From contig OX485805.1 in assembly GCA_950295325.1 (NCBI GenBank), positions 15,921,501 to 15,985,500 of the forward strand: a stretch of DNA of 64,000 nucleotides, written 5' to 3'. Below, in pieces: positions 1 to 10,250 of this stretch. The stretch is from Polytrichum commune (lineage: Eukaryota; Streptophyta; Polytrichopsida; Polytrichales; Polytrichaceae). Under the pieces are notes generated by a model. It was not told the origin of the DNA. It was given only the letters and a program-made list of their open reading frames with translations, and searched no databases. The position numbers and the translations under genes were made by a program. Numbering within the stretch: the first letter of the stretch is position 1; every line of letters begins with the position of its first letter.

Positions 1-65
1 GGGGATTTTTTTACACCATAAGTGTTTGCATGAAGCGGAATAACCCGATTTGTGTGTAAAAGAAG

Positions 66-470
66 TGGAGGCCAAGGGGGTGGGAAGGTGAAATGGGGAG
101 CTTAGAAGGTAATTATCCAAAGCACTGCAAGGCCCTCATAAAGGCGAGAAAATGTTTGGATTGATTTTCTTTTCACATTTCTAAATATTTGTTTCCATGT
201 GAGTGGAATGGTGGCCGTTCCAAACCATGCACATCAAAAGTAAATTTTTAGTATTTGGAAATTTGGAAAAATATTGTACTGTAATTACTTTTTTGAGGTT
301 GTGAGCATAAATTGCATGTAGAGAGGAGGAGGCCAAGGGGGTGGGTTGGAGGTGCGAAAATGGAATGGAGAGCTTGAGAGGGAGGTTAAAATGTGAATGT
401 GGTTCTCGGCAATTTCATTTTATGGCGTAAGACAATACTATAGGGCTCTCACAAAGGCGAGAAATTGCTA
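66..470. repeat. Diverged direct duplication
   Basis: A block at 66-156 recurs at 325-470. Both copies contain GGAGGCCAAGGGGGTGGG near the start and CTC(A/T)CA-AAAGGCGAGAAA near the end, about 255-310 bases apart. The copies differ by indels. No coding function is visible. The repeat may run off the left edge of the window. Confidence 0.5.
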
Positions 471-3013
471 GAAAGTTACATTTTGATGATAAACAAATTT
501 TCCAGCTTTGTTATTGATTTTGTGTAAATGATATACATTGTTATTGGTCATGTGATGGAAGCCAATATATAACGTGTTGGGGGTAATGTAAGGGTTTGGT
601 TTAGTTGTGGTAAGATGACTTCAAGGTCCTTTGGTGAGCCTAGAATGTGATGTTGTTGCTTAGCATGAGATTATCAACATTTGTTTACATAGTAATGTAT
701 AGTCTTAAGGCCATCAACATTACACAACCCATATGGTGGACATGTGCACAAATTGTTATTGAGACCCATTTGTGGCCTTGATGTAATTTCTTTACTAGGA
801 TTTTTTGGACATTTTTTACAAGCTCAATTATTTAAATTTTAGTACTATTTTGTTGATCACTTTGAAACCCCAACATTTGTTGACTCCTTTGAAAGAAATC
901 TAAAGAATGTTGTCAAAACAATAACGTGACATACCCTTTGTGGCACTTTGACACTTCTAAGTTCATATTGTGGAGAGGTTTGACTATTTTTTGGAAATTT
1001 ATAAGTTGATGGCTCTTTTATATGGCCTCCAACCCCCTACCAAACACCCCTATAAACTTGAGGTTCAAGCTTGTTAAATCCCATTGATATTCTACCACCA
1101 CCTTCTAGAAGGCCACAAATACCAATCTAAATCAAATTAATGAAGGTTTGGCTATAATTATGATCTAGGAAATATATGTGAAAATATTGCAACCACATTC
1201 ACTACCATTATGGGGCCCATTTATTATTCAAGGTCTAATTTTCTTATCGAGAAATTGCTGATTTTTTGTGGGATTCAATCTGTCAATTTTGCACATGTGT
1301 TTTATTCAAGAGCCTTCTGCAATTTGTAAATTGAAACATATCCTCAATCAACAATATTTATACTTACAAGTTTGTGTATAATGACACTACATGGTTGAAT
1401 ATTTACATGTCCCAATTACTCTTGAGATCCATGTCTTTTCATTTTCTTTAGGTGTGCTATGTTTATATGATCCATAATTAAAGATTCGAGTAATGTAAAT
1501 TCCAATAACTCTCATCATTTTGCATGTAATTTCTAGTAATTTGAGAAGTAATAAAATAATATTCTAGCAACAAAGATTTCCTAGTACGCTTGTGGTTCAT
1601 GAAATACAAAAAGTGTCATTTATTGCACAATTTCACCGAGCTTAGGATTTTACATCTCCACTTAGTATTACAAACCTACATCTTCATGCACTCTTTATTG
1701 TCATATTCATCAATCAACTAAAGTTTATATACTCACTTAATTTAATACCTAAAAAAATTTGGCTCAATTTAGAACACACACTTAGACACACACCAAGTTG
1801 ACAAGATCTTCTTTATGTTCTACTATAGCCAAAGCCTTGTAGATACCTAATCCAAGGTAAACGGTAAGACTACACATCAAAAGCCAAAAACCAAAGTAAC
1901 AAGCAAACAACAATTGTAGGCATTTGCAGCAAGTTTGAGAGCCGAAGGAAAAACATTCGTTGTCATGGCCAAGGAGAGAGCCAAGAACAAAGGTGAAGCC
2001 ACTGAGGAGGGACCACCTAGGAATTCAAGGGAACGTTGAGAACAAGACTGGAAATGCAAGGAGAAACATCCACAGGAGTAGGGACTCGGCCACATAATTA
2101 GAAGGAAGACGCGTGGTCATAGGGTACACAATCCACAGTCATAGGGTAGGTTGTGGCATTAATGTGAAAAATCTTAAACATACAAGAAAGATTATGAAAC
2201 AATAATGCCATCAGTTTGAAGAACAAATTATGAAAATAACTTAGTGCATAATAATAGAAGATGAAGAATATAGGACTAGTAACTATTGTACAAGAAAAAA
2301 GTTCCCAACTCAATTTATGTCCAAACCGGTGCTTGCTCCCAGTTGGCCAATAGACCCTTTCATGTCCGTGTGTAGCACCGACTTTCTCTTCTCTCCCTCT
2401 CATTTGTTGCTTGTTGAATCTATAGTTCACTTGGCGTGTATTTGTGCAGTGATTGATCTTTGAAGAGTAGTGCAGGGTGGACCACATCAAAAATTTGGTG
2501 CAGCAACACAACAATGTCCTTGTAAATCAATTGATAGGCTAGAGGTAAATGTGTGCAATGAACAATTAAGAACTATATGCAAGAAGTGGATCTCAAAAAA
2601 ATTCCACTGCTTGGTATCAAAAGAAGCCTAATTGCAAATGATTACCTCATTACATGCATAAATATATGTTAAATTAAGTTAATCTCGGTGTTGCATGCAC
2701 CGACATGAATGGGAGTGTAACAAACCTCTCACAGGTTTATCACCAACTTCCACACTAACATGTATCAATCAAAACGATCCTAGACCAAGTAGGTCTTGGT
2801 TTAAGCTCAACCATCCGACCATAGGAGAGAGACAAAAAGATCCTCTCTCCTCCCCCAAGCTTCCTCTTATGCCGAAGCACTACTTTTACTTTCTATTTTT
2901 ACATATAATAAAAATATTATTTTCATAACTCTATCTTTTAGTTCTATTATGAATCTTCTATCTTTGATTCTTCTAGAACTTTTTTCCACCTCTTATCTTA
3001 ATCTCATTCTTCG
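471..3013. other. AT-rich stretch with no recognised gene
   Basis: I see no recognisable gene here. The open frames at 1877-2095 and 2098-2514 (minus) have no family features. A short lysine/glutamate-rich plus-strand frame around 1965-2035 (MAKERAKNKGEATEEG) could be a degraded gag or host fragment but is too short to assign. Confidence 0.5.
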
Positions 3014-3375
3014 AATTGGAACTATCTAATTCCAATTGGATTCATCCATCCTTCCTTCTAGTTGGAACTGTCTAATTCCAACTAAATTCATCCATCCTTT
3101 ATTCCAGTTGGAACTGTCTAATTCCAACTAGATCTATATATTCATTAAGAATTGTCTAACTCCAATGAATAACATTCATCTTTCCAATTCTGGAGTGGTC
3201 TAACTCCAGTGCACCTCATCGAGAGTTGTCTAACTCATGTGCACATGTTCTCAATATGGAATGGTCTAATTCTAATGCACTATATGTGGAGTTGTCTAAC
3301 CCCAATGCACATGTTGTCAATTTGGAGTTGTCTAACTCCAATCAATCCATCTTTAACTAGGAGTTGTCTAGCTCC
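3014..3375. repeat. Array of ten short palindromic hairpins
   Basis: Ten copies of a motif close to GGAGTTGTCTAACTCC occur at about 3014, 3059, 3106, 3143, 3190, 3223, 3258, 3288, 3323 and 3360, spaced 31-46 bases. Each has an inverted repeat of 6 to 11 bases around a central GTCT (ATCT in the first). Copies 2 and 3 have the longest stems (GTTGGAACT / AATTCCAAC with one mismatch). The arms vary together, for example TTGGAA/TTCCAA in the first copies and TGGAGTT/AACTCCA in later ones, while the loop stays GTCT. The spacers differ more than the palindromes. The open frame over it shows a repeated S-C-L-T-P peptide that simply follows from the DNA repeat. Confidence 0.75.
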
Positions 3376-4364
3376 CATCATCCTCTGCTTACACACTGGC
3401 ACATGTGGTTAGAATATTCAATCATCCATCAATATTTGTAATTACTTTACAATGACACTATTGTCGATGACTACGTGTCCATAAACCCAACCTCGTCATC
3501 ATGGTATACATAAGATATTACATTGTCGATTAGCCTCGTCGTTGAGGACGCCTCGTCGTCGTAGGATGGCAACTAGGTGTAGTTACTTTACAGGGAGACT
3601 ATTCTCTAGGCTTATATTAATCACGTTATATCGAACTTCAAGGTAAGGATATTGCATGCCTTTTTGGGAGGTGGACTCTATATTCTCATTCCCTACATAT
3701 AGTGATTGTCATTATTGCTCCTTGAAGGATGAGGCATATTGTACATTCTCATAAGCAATTTAAAAGTATGTTTTCAAGGGTTGTGAGGGGGAGTCATCTT
3801 AGAATTGTTACAAAAGAGAAGTTATGAGATACTATCAAAAGACCACATCTATAAGATTGAAATTTTTTTTACAATTTTTTTTAAAAAAAAAATCCTCTCA
3901 TGTTGAATTAAATGTAATCATATCCAATGTCAACATAATATTAAATAAAAGTCTCATTGTTTTGGTGCGGAACTTGATGAGATTTGCTGCAGTCAGTATA
4001 GTCCATACAACGATGGGAAGTTGCAAAACATTATAAGTCCTTCAAGTGGCACAAGTGACAAACTGTGGCAAAATGTGTGGCAAATTGTGTTGTGAAACAC
4101 TTCATAAAGCATAGAAGATGGGTATTAATGGATTTTCTTGATTCTGAAGCTTTCAGAGATGAGAGACAATTTCAACAGCTATGCTTCAAATTTGTCTTAC
4201 AAATTTATTTCACTTTCTAGCAAGATATTAATATCCACTTGACGTTGACACTCCCATTTAGCCATCAAGGGACATTTGAATATAATGTGAAAGCACGCCT
4301 ATTGCACTGGGGAAATTTTTACTGCAGCATGCCAAGGTAAGGCAGGATGCCAACTATCTGATTT
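3376..4364. other. No recognised feature
   Basis: AT-rich sequence with a short CGTCGT-rich patch near 3470-3560. The open frame at 3824-4036 has no recognisable domain. Confidence 0.45.
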
Positions 4365-4446
4365 GGGCTAACCAACCCATACACTTGTTCCTTGTGGGAT
4401 ACCTACACCCTTGCCTCCAAGGACCACTGTACAAGTTGGTTAGCCC
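4365..4446 (+). other. Imperfect 82-nt stem-loop
   Basis: The ends GGGCTAACCAAC (4365-4376) and GTTGGTTAGCCC (4435-4446) are a perfect 12-bp inverted repeat. Pairing continues inward with mismatches over roughly another 15 positions, leaving a loop of about 20 bases. It could be a miRNA-type foldback, the remnant of a tiny MITE, or chance. No mature small RNA can be named. Confidence 0.45.
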
Positions 4447-5435
4447 CCGCCCCAACAATCTCACCACATCATATAAGTTATGTAAGCAAAACCACTATTT
4501 ACTTACGGTAAAGACCACCTCTCCTCGGAGGGTTGACAACATTTACTTGTCCAAGACCTGGGCAGAAAGGCCCACGGCCACTGTCAAATAGTCGGTTGAC
4601 AATGAGCAAATTTAGTCATAACCAAAGCAACAAAGTAAATACTAGCTTAACACAAAAAGATTCAAAAGGCCAAAGCTATGAAGATTGTTTGGAATGACTG
4701 GTGGGCAAACTGTAAGAGTTCACATTGCTGAAATCGTTTTTACAATGTGGGCACCTGAGACAAGCGCAAGTTCTACACTTGTTCTGCTTCAAGTAAAATG
4801 TAGACATGAGATTACAGTGAGTAATGACTTTACTGCTCTTGTGGCTTACCCTACTGAATTGCATAGACAAAATTCCCTTCCTTCCTGCTTACAGGCAGAT
4901 ATCGCAAGGAAGAAATGTCCACAAAAGGTTCCCCTAACTTACAACAGACAGCGTGGCCGAACTGTGCACATTCGTACCAGACCTGGCCCACTTCCTGAAA
5001 TTTCAGCTCGTGGCAGCTCATTTCAAGTTAATGACTAAGTCCGCGGAGTGGTCTGTCTGATTCCTACAACTTCCGTCATGTGCCAACCAGGACCACATCA
5101 ATACTTTACGTAACGATTCACGAATTCCATACATTTTGCGGTGATGAATCGGAGATTCTACCTTACCATGCTGTGGATGGACGTTACATTAGACACCAAT
5201 TATTTAATTCAAGGGTACTGGAAATTGTGTGGCAGGTTCATGTGGTGTGTGGTACTGATAACTACTGGCATATAATGTATGTACTATTTAAGTACCCCAC
5301 TTAAAGCCAAAACTTATCCATCTTCGTGAATGACTCCCAGTCTGCGACAAACTAGTCACCAGGATCTCCACATGGGCCACAGATAGTGTACTAGGCTAAC
5401 TTATGTGTGGCTATGATATGATACTCTTTATTGAT
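4447..5435. other. Unassigned sequence with open frames of unknown nature
   Basis: Sequence from here to about 8.9 kb looks less AT-rich than its surroundings. The plus-strand open frames at 4685-5038 (117 residues) and 5080-5304 match no family I know, and neither shows a signal peptide, membrane segment or repeat. They may be chance frames. Confidence 0.3.
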
Positions 5436-5464
5436 TAGTGTCTCTCAATATGCCAGAGACACTA
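5436..5464. other. 10-bp perfect inverted repeat
   Basis: TAGTGTCTCT (5436-5445) and AGAGACACTA (5455-5464) form a perfect 10-bp stem with a 9-base loop. It is short and could be chance, but it is one of three stem-loops within 1.5 kb. Confidence 0.4.
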
Positions 5465-5798
5465 GAGCACATGTGTTAATACAAGGCACTTTAAACTAGT
5501 AACAAATATGTGCCTATACTGCTATTAATAACTGTAATTGGTGTACCTCACCGTGTTGGGCCTACTGTTGCTAACGGTGGAATGTTTAAGAACTGTCACT
5601 ACTGCAACGATCAGCTCTTATCTCCAACTGCATTGTAAATGGACAAAATTATGTAGAAATGTTGCCAGGTACCACATCTGGGGAGGCCGGATTTTTGTAT
5701 TCAGTCGAGAGCTCCAGGTTGTAGAAGAAGGTGCCGGACGTGCATTTGTTGATCGTATGTTGCAAGAACACACATGTATATCATCCCAGAGTAGTTAT

Positions 5799-5885
5799 CT
5801 TTAGAGTCGTAGACTCCTGTGATGAGGGATTCAAGGTGCACTTCGCACCTCATGCAAGACATCACAGAGGCCTACGACTCTAAGG
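5799..5885 (+). other. 87-nt stem-loop, possible pre-miRNA-like foldback
   Basis: The arms 5799-5824 and 5860-5885 pair over 26 positions with two mismatches and two G-T pairs. The outer 12 bases (TTAGAGTCGTAG) pair perfectly. An 8-10 base internal loop follows, then a 6-bp inner stem AGGTGC/GCACCT closing a 5-base loop. The extended lower stem has the size and mismatch density expected of a plant miRNA precursor, but a miniature inverted-repeat element would look the same. Confidence 0.5.
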
Positions 5886-6401
5886 CTATCTACAGTGGGA
5901 GGGTTTAGAAGTCGAATTACTGCAACAATGTTGTTCCGGAATCATCGTTTCGTACCGCAAGATATTTTGCCTCCACGCCAGCCAGTGCCAATCTGTCTAA
6001 ACACGAATTAATGCAGTCTGGGACAAGGTTAAGATGTGCCATAACTGAATGGCACAACTTCAGCCAAATAACCACAAGCTTTGATAAACACGGTGCAAGC
6101 AATCGAGGGGCACACAACAAGCCCCAGACGCATGTGCCCGAACGCGACTGCTGTAGGCTGTTCCAAAACATAGTCCACTTCCAAAAAATAAATAAAATCG
6201 AATTTCAGTCTATCAGCAAACAACTACTGAATTTTTATCAGGCTGCAGGAGAATAGCACGTCTAATAGAGCAGTGCTCATTACGTCACAAAGAATTTCAG
6301 CTTCAGAATTGGTAGTGTTGGCAGAGTTTGGAATATGGGGAGAAGCAGGAGGATGGGGTGCTTTACTACGGGAGGTGGACTACATGTGATAGATCATGCT
6401 T
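5886..6401. other. Unassigned sequence
   Basis: No gene, RNA or repeat recognised. Overlapping open frames on both strands near 5917-6256 look like chance frames. Confidence 0.35.
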
Positions 6402-7100
6402 AGTGATTCACATTCTCAGCAAGCTGCAGCAAGACAGACATCATAGTAATTGTAATTAAAAAGTCGAAATGAGAACGCACTATCAGGAAGTCCCCGCACG
6501 AGCACTGGATATTACAGAAAACATCAGTTCTGGGTAGAATGATTTGTCCGCGAGGCACACACGTTCGCAGACTCCCAGGAAAAATGATGGACTCGTCTAT
6601 CAAAACAGAACATCTTACCCCCACCAACTTCTTATGCACAGCTCTACGTGTGCAAAGAAACAAGTCCCTAACAAAAAGGTCTGATCTGCACACATGACCC
6701 ACCCATGAGTCATCCATATTCGTCATCATGTGCCGGGCGCTGTTTAGTGATTTACATTCTAAGTCAGCAGGCTGCAGCAAGCCAAACGTAACATCAACAA
6801 TACTCTCGAAACAACATACTAACCACACACTCATAAAGTTTAGACAGGAAACGAAAACAAAAGAAAAGAAAAACCAGTACTCCTTAGAGCAGCAACTACA
6901 AGACTCATCCCCGAGGCGAAAATGTTCACATTCACACAGACTAACTCGTCTTGTCTACCACCACACAACATCTCACCCCCCGCAACTTCCTTGTTAAGAG
7001 CTCTACATATCCAACGAATTAGCACGTTACAAAGAATCAAATCAAGTGCCTACTAACAAGAAGGTCCGATCTTCTCTCAGACCACCCACCCAAGCTACAA
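6402..7100. repeat. Diverged tandem duplication, period about 346 bp
   Basis: The segments 6402-6730 and 6748-7100 align in order. Shared anchors include TGATT(C/T)ACATTCT followed by GCTGCAGCAAG, a CCCGCGAGGC/CCCCGAGGCG block, a CACCAACTTC/CGCAACTTCC block followed by GCTCTAC, and an AAGGTC(T/C)GATC block. The copies carry many substitutions and indels, so the duplication is old. No coding content is recognised. Confidence 0.5.
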
Positions 7101-7599
7101 GTTGCATTGAAAGGCTGAGGGGGTGAGGAGTTCCTGCAACCACACTACGTTAAGTAGCAGGGACACATGGGCACCACACACACATGAGATGGAAGCAGGC
7201 AACGAAGGAATGGTGGAGCAGGAACTGGAAGGAGTGCTAGAGATACGGCATGTTGACGCTATTATAGTGGTCTCGGTCGGATGAATGTATGTTAAACTGA
7301 CTGTGTAGTGCGATCCACAGAGATCAACAAGCCCGGCTGCTGTCGACAGACCAGGGGAAGGTCTCTGCCGGGCAACCTGTGACCAGGAGCCATGTGTCGA
7401 ACCCCGACAATACCGTCGCAAGTTGGAACGTCGTCCTGATGGGAGGGATCGAAGTATGGTACTTAGGGCCTGACCGCACCAGAGGTGCTGGCCCGGGACC
7501 CGATACGGCCAAGCCCTAACCCAGAAGCTCCCAACTGGGTAGGGGGGTTAGCCGGTCCTTTATGCCGCACCGGCTGGGTCTGTGCCGGTGACCCAACGT

Positions 7600-8123
7600 T
7601 CATCCAAATTTTTCGATCGTTGGCTCTCCGACCGTCCGCCATGGCTAACTTAGGAGCTCCATTTCTCTTTCTCTCCTCCATCCCTCCCTTCAGCACTCCG
7701 TGCATCATCTCCTGCTCTCCACCTTCAATGAGAGACACTTCGGGTTTTTTTTAGAGCCCTATGGCATTCTGTGGATCAGTTTCGCTTTCTAACCTCCGTA
7801 TCTCCCTTTCATCACTAATCTTCACCTCTTTCTACTCTATGTAATTAATTAGAGACCTCCCGTGCTTTTTTTGATCCCTATAACTTCGTTCTTTCTCGGA
7901 ATCCATCTTTTGCTTGCTATTTTCTTGGTCGGTGCCCTAGCTGTGGATCGGATCGAAGGAAGAAGAGCGTGTTCGAAATTGCAGGAGTGGAGGGCATTTT
8001 GGTCATCGCCGTGGACCTCAGGATAGGTTGGCAGGGCATTGGAATTGTGAGGGTTTGATCTGGTAGAGAGGGCTTGATTTTGAAGTCTGGGCGGAGTGCG
8101 CAGCTAATCTGCGCGGTGGAAAG
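7600..8123 (+). promoter_or_regulatory. Putative 5' leader of the SCAMP gene
   Basis: The sequence upstream of the SCAMP start codon is unusually pyrimidine-rich around 7640-7700, as plant transcription starts often are, and is less AT-rich than most of the window. I cannot place a TATA box, and an intron within the leader is possible. The assignment as leader rests on the exon that follows. Confidence 0.4.
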
Positions 8124-8180
8124 ATGGCGGGACGATATGATAGTAATCCGTTTGATGAGGATGAATTGAATCCGTTCTCT
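8124..8180 (+). CDS. First coding exon of a secretory carrier membrane protein (SCAMP)
   Basis: The exon reads MAGRYDSNPFDEDELNPFS and ends exactly at a CT|GTAAGC splice donor (8181), in phase 0 after 19 codons. Plant SCAMPs begin with nearly this peptide: the paired NPF motifs in an acidic context are the family's cytosolic endocytic-adaptor signature, and SCAMPs are four-pass proteins of the Golgi, endosomes and plasma membrane. The start codon context (AAAGATGG) is good. Read straight through, the frame runs on to 8315 but loses family resemblance at the donor, which supports a real splice site. I found none of the later exons (the E-K-N-W-P-P-F-F-P region or the membrane segments) in the window. 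Either the first intron is very long and the gene continues past the right edge, or this is an isolated 5' fragment. Confidence 0.7.
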
Positions 8181-8897
8181 GTAAGCAATGCAAATGCTAT
8201 CTCAGCTTACCCGAAGCTTGCTTTTGGATTGCGGAGTCTTTATCTGTATCCCTTTCCTGTATCGGATGGGTGTGAGGAAGAACCAACCCGTCGCGGATCT
8301 CATCTCGGAGAGTAATGCCGGAAACTATGAAGTTCTATAAATCTTGCTCTCCCAGAAAATTCAAGAAAGATAGATCTCTATTACAAATTCAAAGGGCTTC
8401 TCGAGGCGGATCTTGAGATTGCGTTGCTGCCGCTAATGTTGAGGCAAAGCAACTTGGCCAACTTTTTTTTCAAGAACAGTATGAATATCATTCTGTTCGG
8501 GCACTGATTTGGTATAGTTTGTGTTCTGGCTGTGAGGAAGCCAGGAAGTAAGGCTCGTCTTCATAAACTTCCAAACTCAGGCACGCAGCGAAGAACTAAA
8601 ATCCACTCAGATTGTCAATTTTCAATGTGCTGGACCTTCACAACCTTTCAAATTTCTGAGCAGGACCCCTCAACTTCAAGGCAGGACTGCCCCAGGTCCG
8701 GTTACCGCACCGGTTCCGGGCTGGCACTCCTGGGTGCGGCCCCGCCCTTATCCTCGGAAGCTCGGTCTGATGACGATAGAGTCGTCGGCGGTGGTCATGG
8801 AGTGGTGCACTTGTTCGTGACGTAAGGAGCTATGCCGTTAGCGCCGCACTCCCTGCAGTGCCAGCCACCATTCTCTGGGGTCCCTACTTGCTTACAC
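8181..8897 (+). other. Intron-like sequence downstream of SCAMP exon 1
   Basis: After the GTAAGC donor no second SCAMP exon is recognisable. The open frame at 8532-8825 has no family features; its GC-rich part (8690-8770) shares only short CCGGT-type words with 7480-7600. The stretch is provisionally intron or degraded flank. Confidence 0.35.
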
Positions 8898-8899
8898 GC

Positions 8900-8958
8900 C
8901 GCCCACACATACTGGTGGTGGGCAGCAGTGAACGGGCGGCCGCCAGTAAGTGTGGGCG
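8900..8958 (+). other. GC-rich 59-nt stem-loop at element end
   Basis: The arms 8900-8920 and 8938-8958 pair over 21 positions with one mismatch and two G-T pairs. The left arm is part of the terminal repeat of the surrounding element, so the hairpin is a subterminal fold of that transposon rather than an independent RNA gene. Confidence 0.55.
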
Positions 8959-8988
8959 ACAACCAGGGAGAACCGGCGGTTAGGTACA

Positions 8989-9563
8989 GATGAACTGGTT
9001 GATTTTGAGAAACAACCCGGTTGAGGTTCGAGACTTCAGGAGAATTTGGTACCTAAAATTACAAAGATGAACTAGTTGATTTTGAGAAACAACCCAGTTG
9101 AGATTCGAGACTTCAAGAGAATTTGGTACCTAAAGTTACAAAGATGCACTGGTTGATTTTGAGAAACAACCCGGTTGAGATTCGAGACTTCATGAGAATT
9201 TGGTACCTAAAGTTACAAAGATGCACTGGTTGATTTTGAGAAACAACCCGGTTGAGATTCGAGACTTCATGAGAATTTGGTACCTAAAGTTACAAAGATG
9301 CACTGGTTGATTTTGAGAAACAACCCAGTTGAGATTCGAGACTTTAAGAGAATTTGGTACCTAAAGTTACAAAGATGCACTGGTTGATTTTGAGAAACAA
9401 CCCGGTTGAGATTCGAGACTTCAAGAGAATTTGGTACCTAAAGTTACAAAGATGCACTGGTTGACTTTGAGAAACAACCCAGTTGAGATTCGAGACTTCA
9501 TGAGAATTTGGTACCTAAAGTTACAAAGATGCACTGGTTGATTTTGAGAAACAACCCGGTTGA
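8989..9563. repeat. 77-bp minisatellite, 7.5 copies
   Basis: Units begin at 8989, 9066, 9143, 9220, 9297, 9374, 9451 and 9528, exactly 77 bases apart, with only a few substitutions per unit. The last unit breaks off at about 9563. Each unit contains TGGTTG ... CAACCC/A, which can pair weakly. The uniform spacing and low divergence imply recent unequal exchange or slippage. Confidence 0.95.
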
Positions 9564-10010
9564 ACAAAACCTCACAAAACTTATCAAGCATTCTAGAGGA
9601 ATATAGAGAATATACCTCAAATTAATACAGAGAAAACTGAGAGTTCACGCAACATGTAACTAGTCGGACTTGGAAAGAATAGAAGTTTAACCGATCATGT
9701 CAAAAAAACCTCCATGGACAATTAGTCAAATATGATATTTAGTGTGACTTGCTATTTGGATTTACACGGTGCTATGTCCTTTTACTAATGAAACAAAATT
9801 TTACCAAGTAAAGTTGTTAATGTTTTATAATGTCCAAACTATCAATTTAACATTTGTTGGTAAAATATGAGTTGCACAATAAAAAAAATATAGCATTGCG
9901 TAATTCCACATAGTAAGCTTTGCCTAAATATCATATTCAGTGTAGTTATAGAGAGATCTGAATTCGTGGCCTCCATGTAGACTCACTCATAGCGAAGGTG
10001 AAAACGTAGT

Positions 10011-10125
10011 GATTTATCTCGCTTGAAATTATCCAGAAGTGCGAAATTATCTCGCTTGATATTATGTAGTAATGCGGAATTATCTCGCTCTAAATTATCT
10101 AATAATAAAGAATTATCTTGCGCAT
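10011..10125. repeat. 33-bp tandem repeat, about 3.5 copies
   Basis: The word TTATCTCGC (TTATCTTGC in the last unit) recurs at 10014, 10047, 10080 and 10113, exactly 33 bases apart. Because 33 is a multiple of three, the minus-strand frame (9983-10171) shows an 11-residue repeat of the type R-D-N-x-A-L-L-x-N-x-K. No known protein family with this repeat comes to mind. The region directly before it (9960-10010) is shared with the terminal repeats of the element at 60848-61087. Confidence 0.8.
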
Positions 10126-10250
10126 CAACGAACGAGCAAGTGGCAGGACCAATGCGACCAATTGTTGCCACTGCTGTAAAGTTATTTGAAAATTTGACAC
10201 TGTTGATGGGAGCCTCCGACTGGCCTCACCACCAGTAGGTGTGGGGAGGC

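Larger units (their letters stand above)
8898..10250. mobile_element. Non-autonomous TIR element carrying a 77-bp minisatellite
   Basis: The left end (8898-8926, GCCGCCCACACATACTGGTG...) and the reverse complement of the right end (about 10212-10250, GCCTCCCCACACCTACTGGT...) match over about 28 bases with few differences. The flanking octamers GCTTACAC (8890-8897) and TATTACAC (10251-10258) agree at 6 of 8 positions, as an old 8-bp target duplication would. That length fits the hAT group, although the terminal bases are not typical of hAT. Inside lie a strong stem-loop at the left end, 7.5 copies of a 77-bp repeat and a short 33-bp repeat. No transposase is seen. Confidence 0.55.

Noticed and set aside
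2608..2630. Primer-binding-site-like word TTGGTATCAAAAG
   Set aside because: Only 9 of 12 bases match the initiator tRNA-Met complement, and no LTR end (CA plus matching TG start) could be found next to it.
9020..9035. GGTTCGAGACT in the 77-bp unit as a tRNA T-arm or SINE B box
   Set aside because: No A box at the right distance and no cloverleaf can be drawn.
8989..9563. 77-bp units considered as a CRISPR-like array
   Set aside because: The whole unit repeats with no unique spacers, and the genome is eukaryotic.
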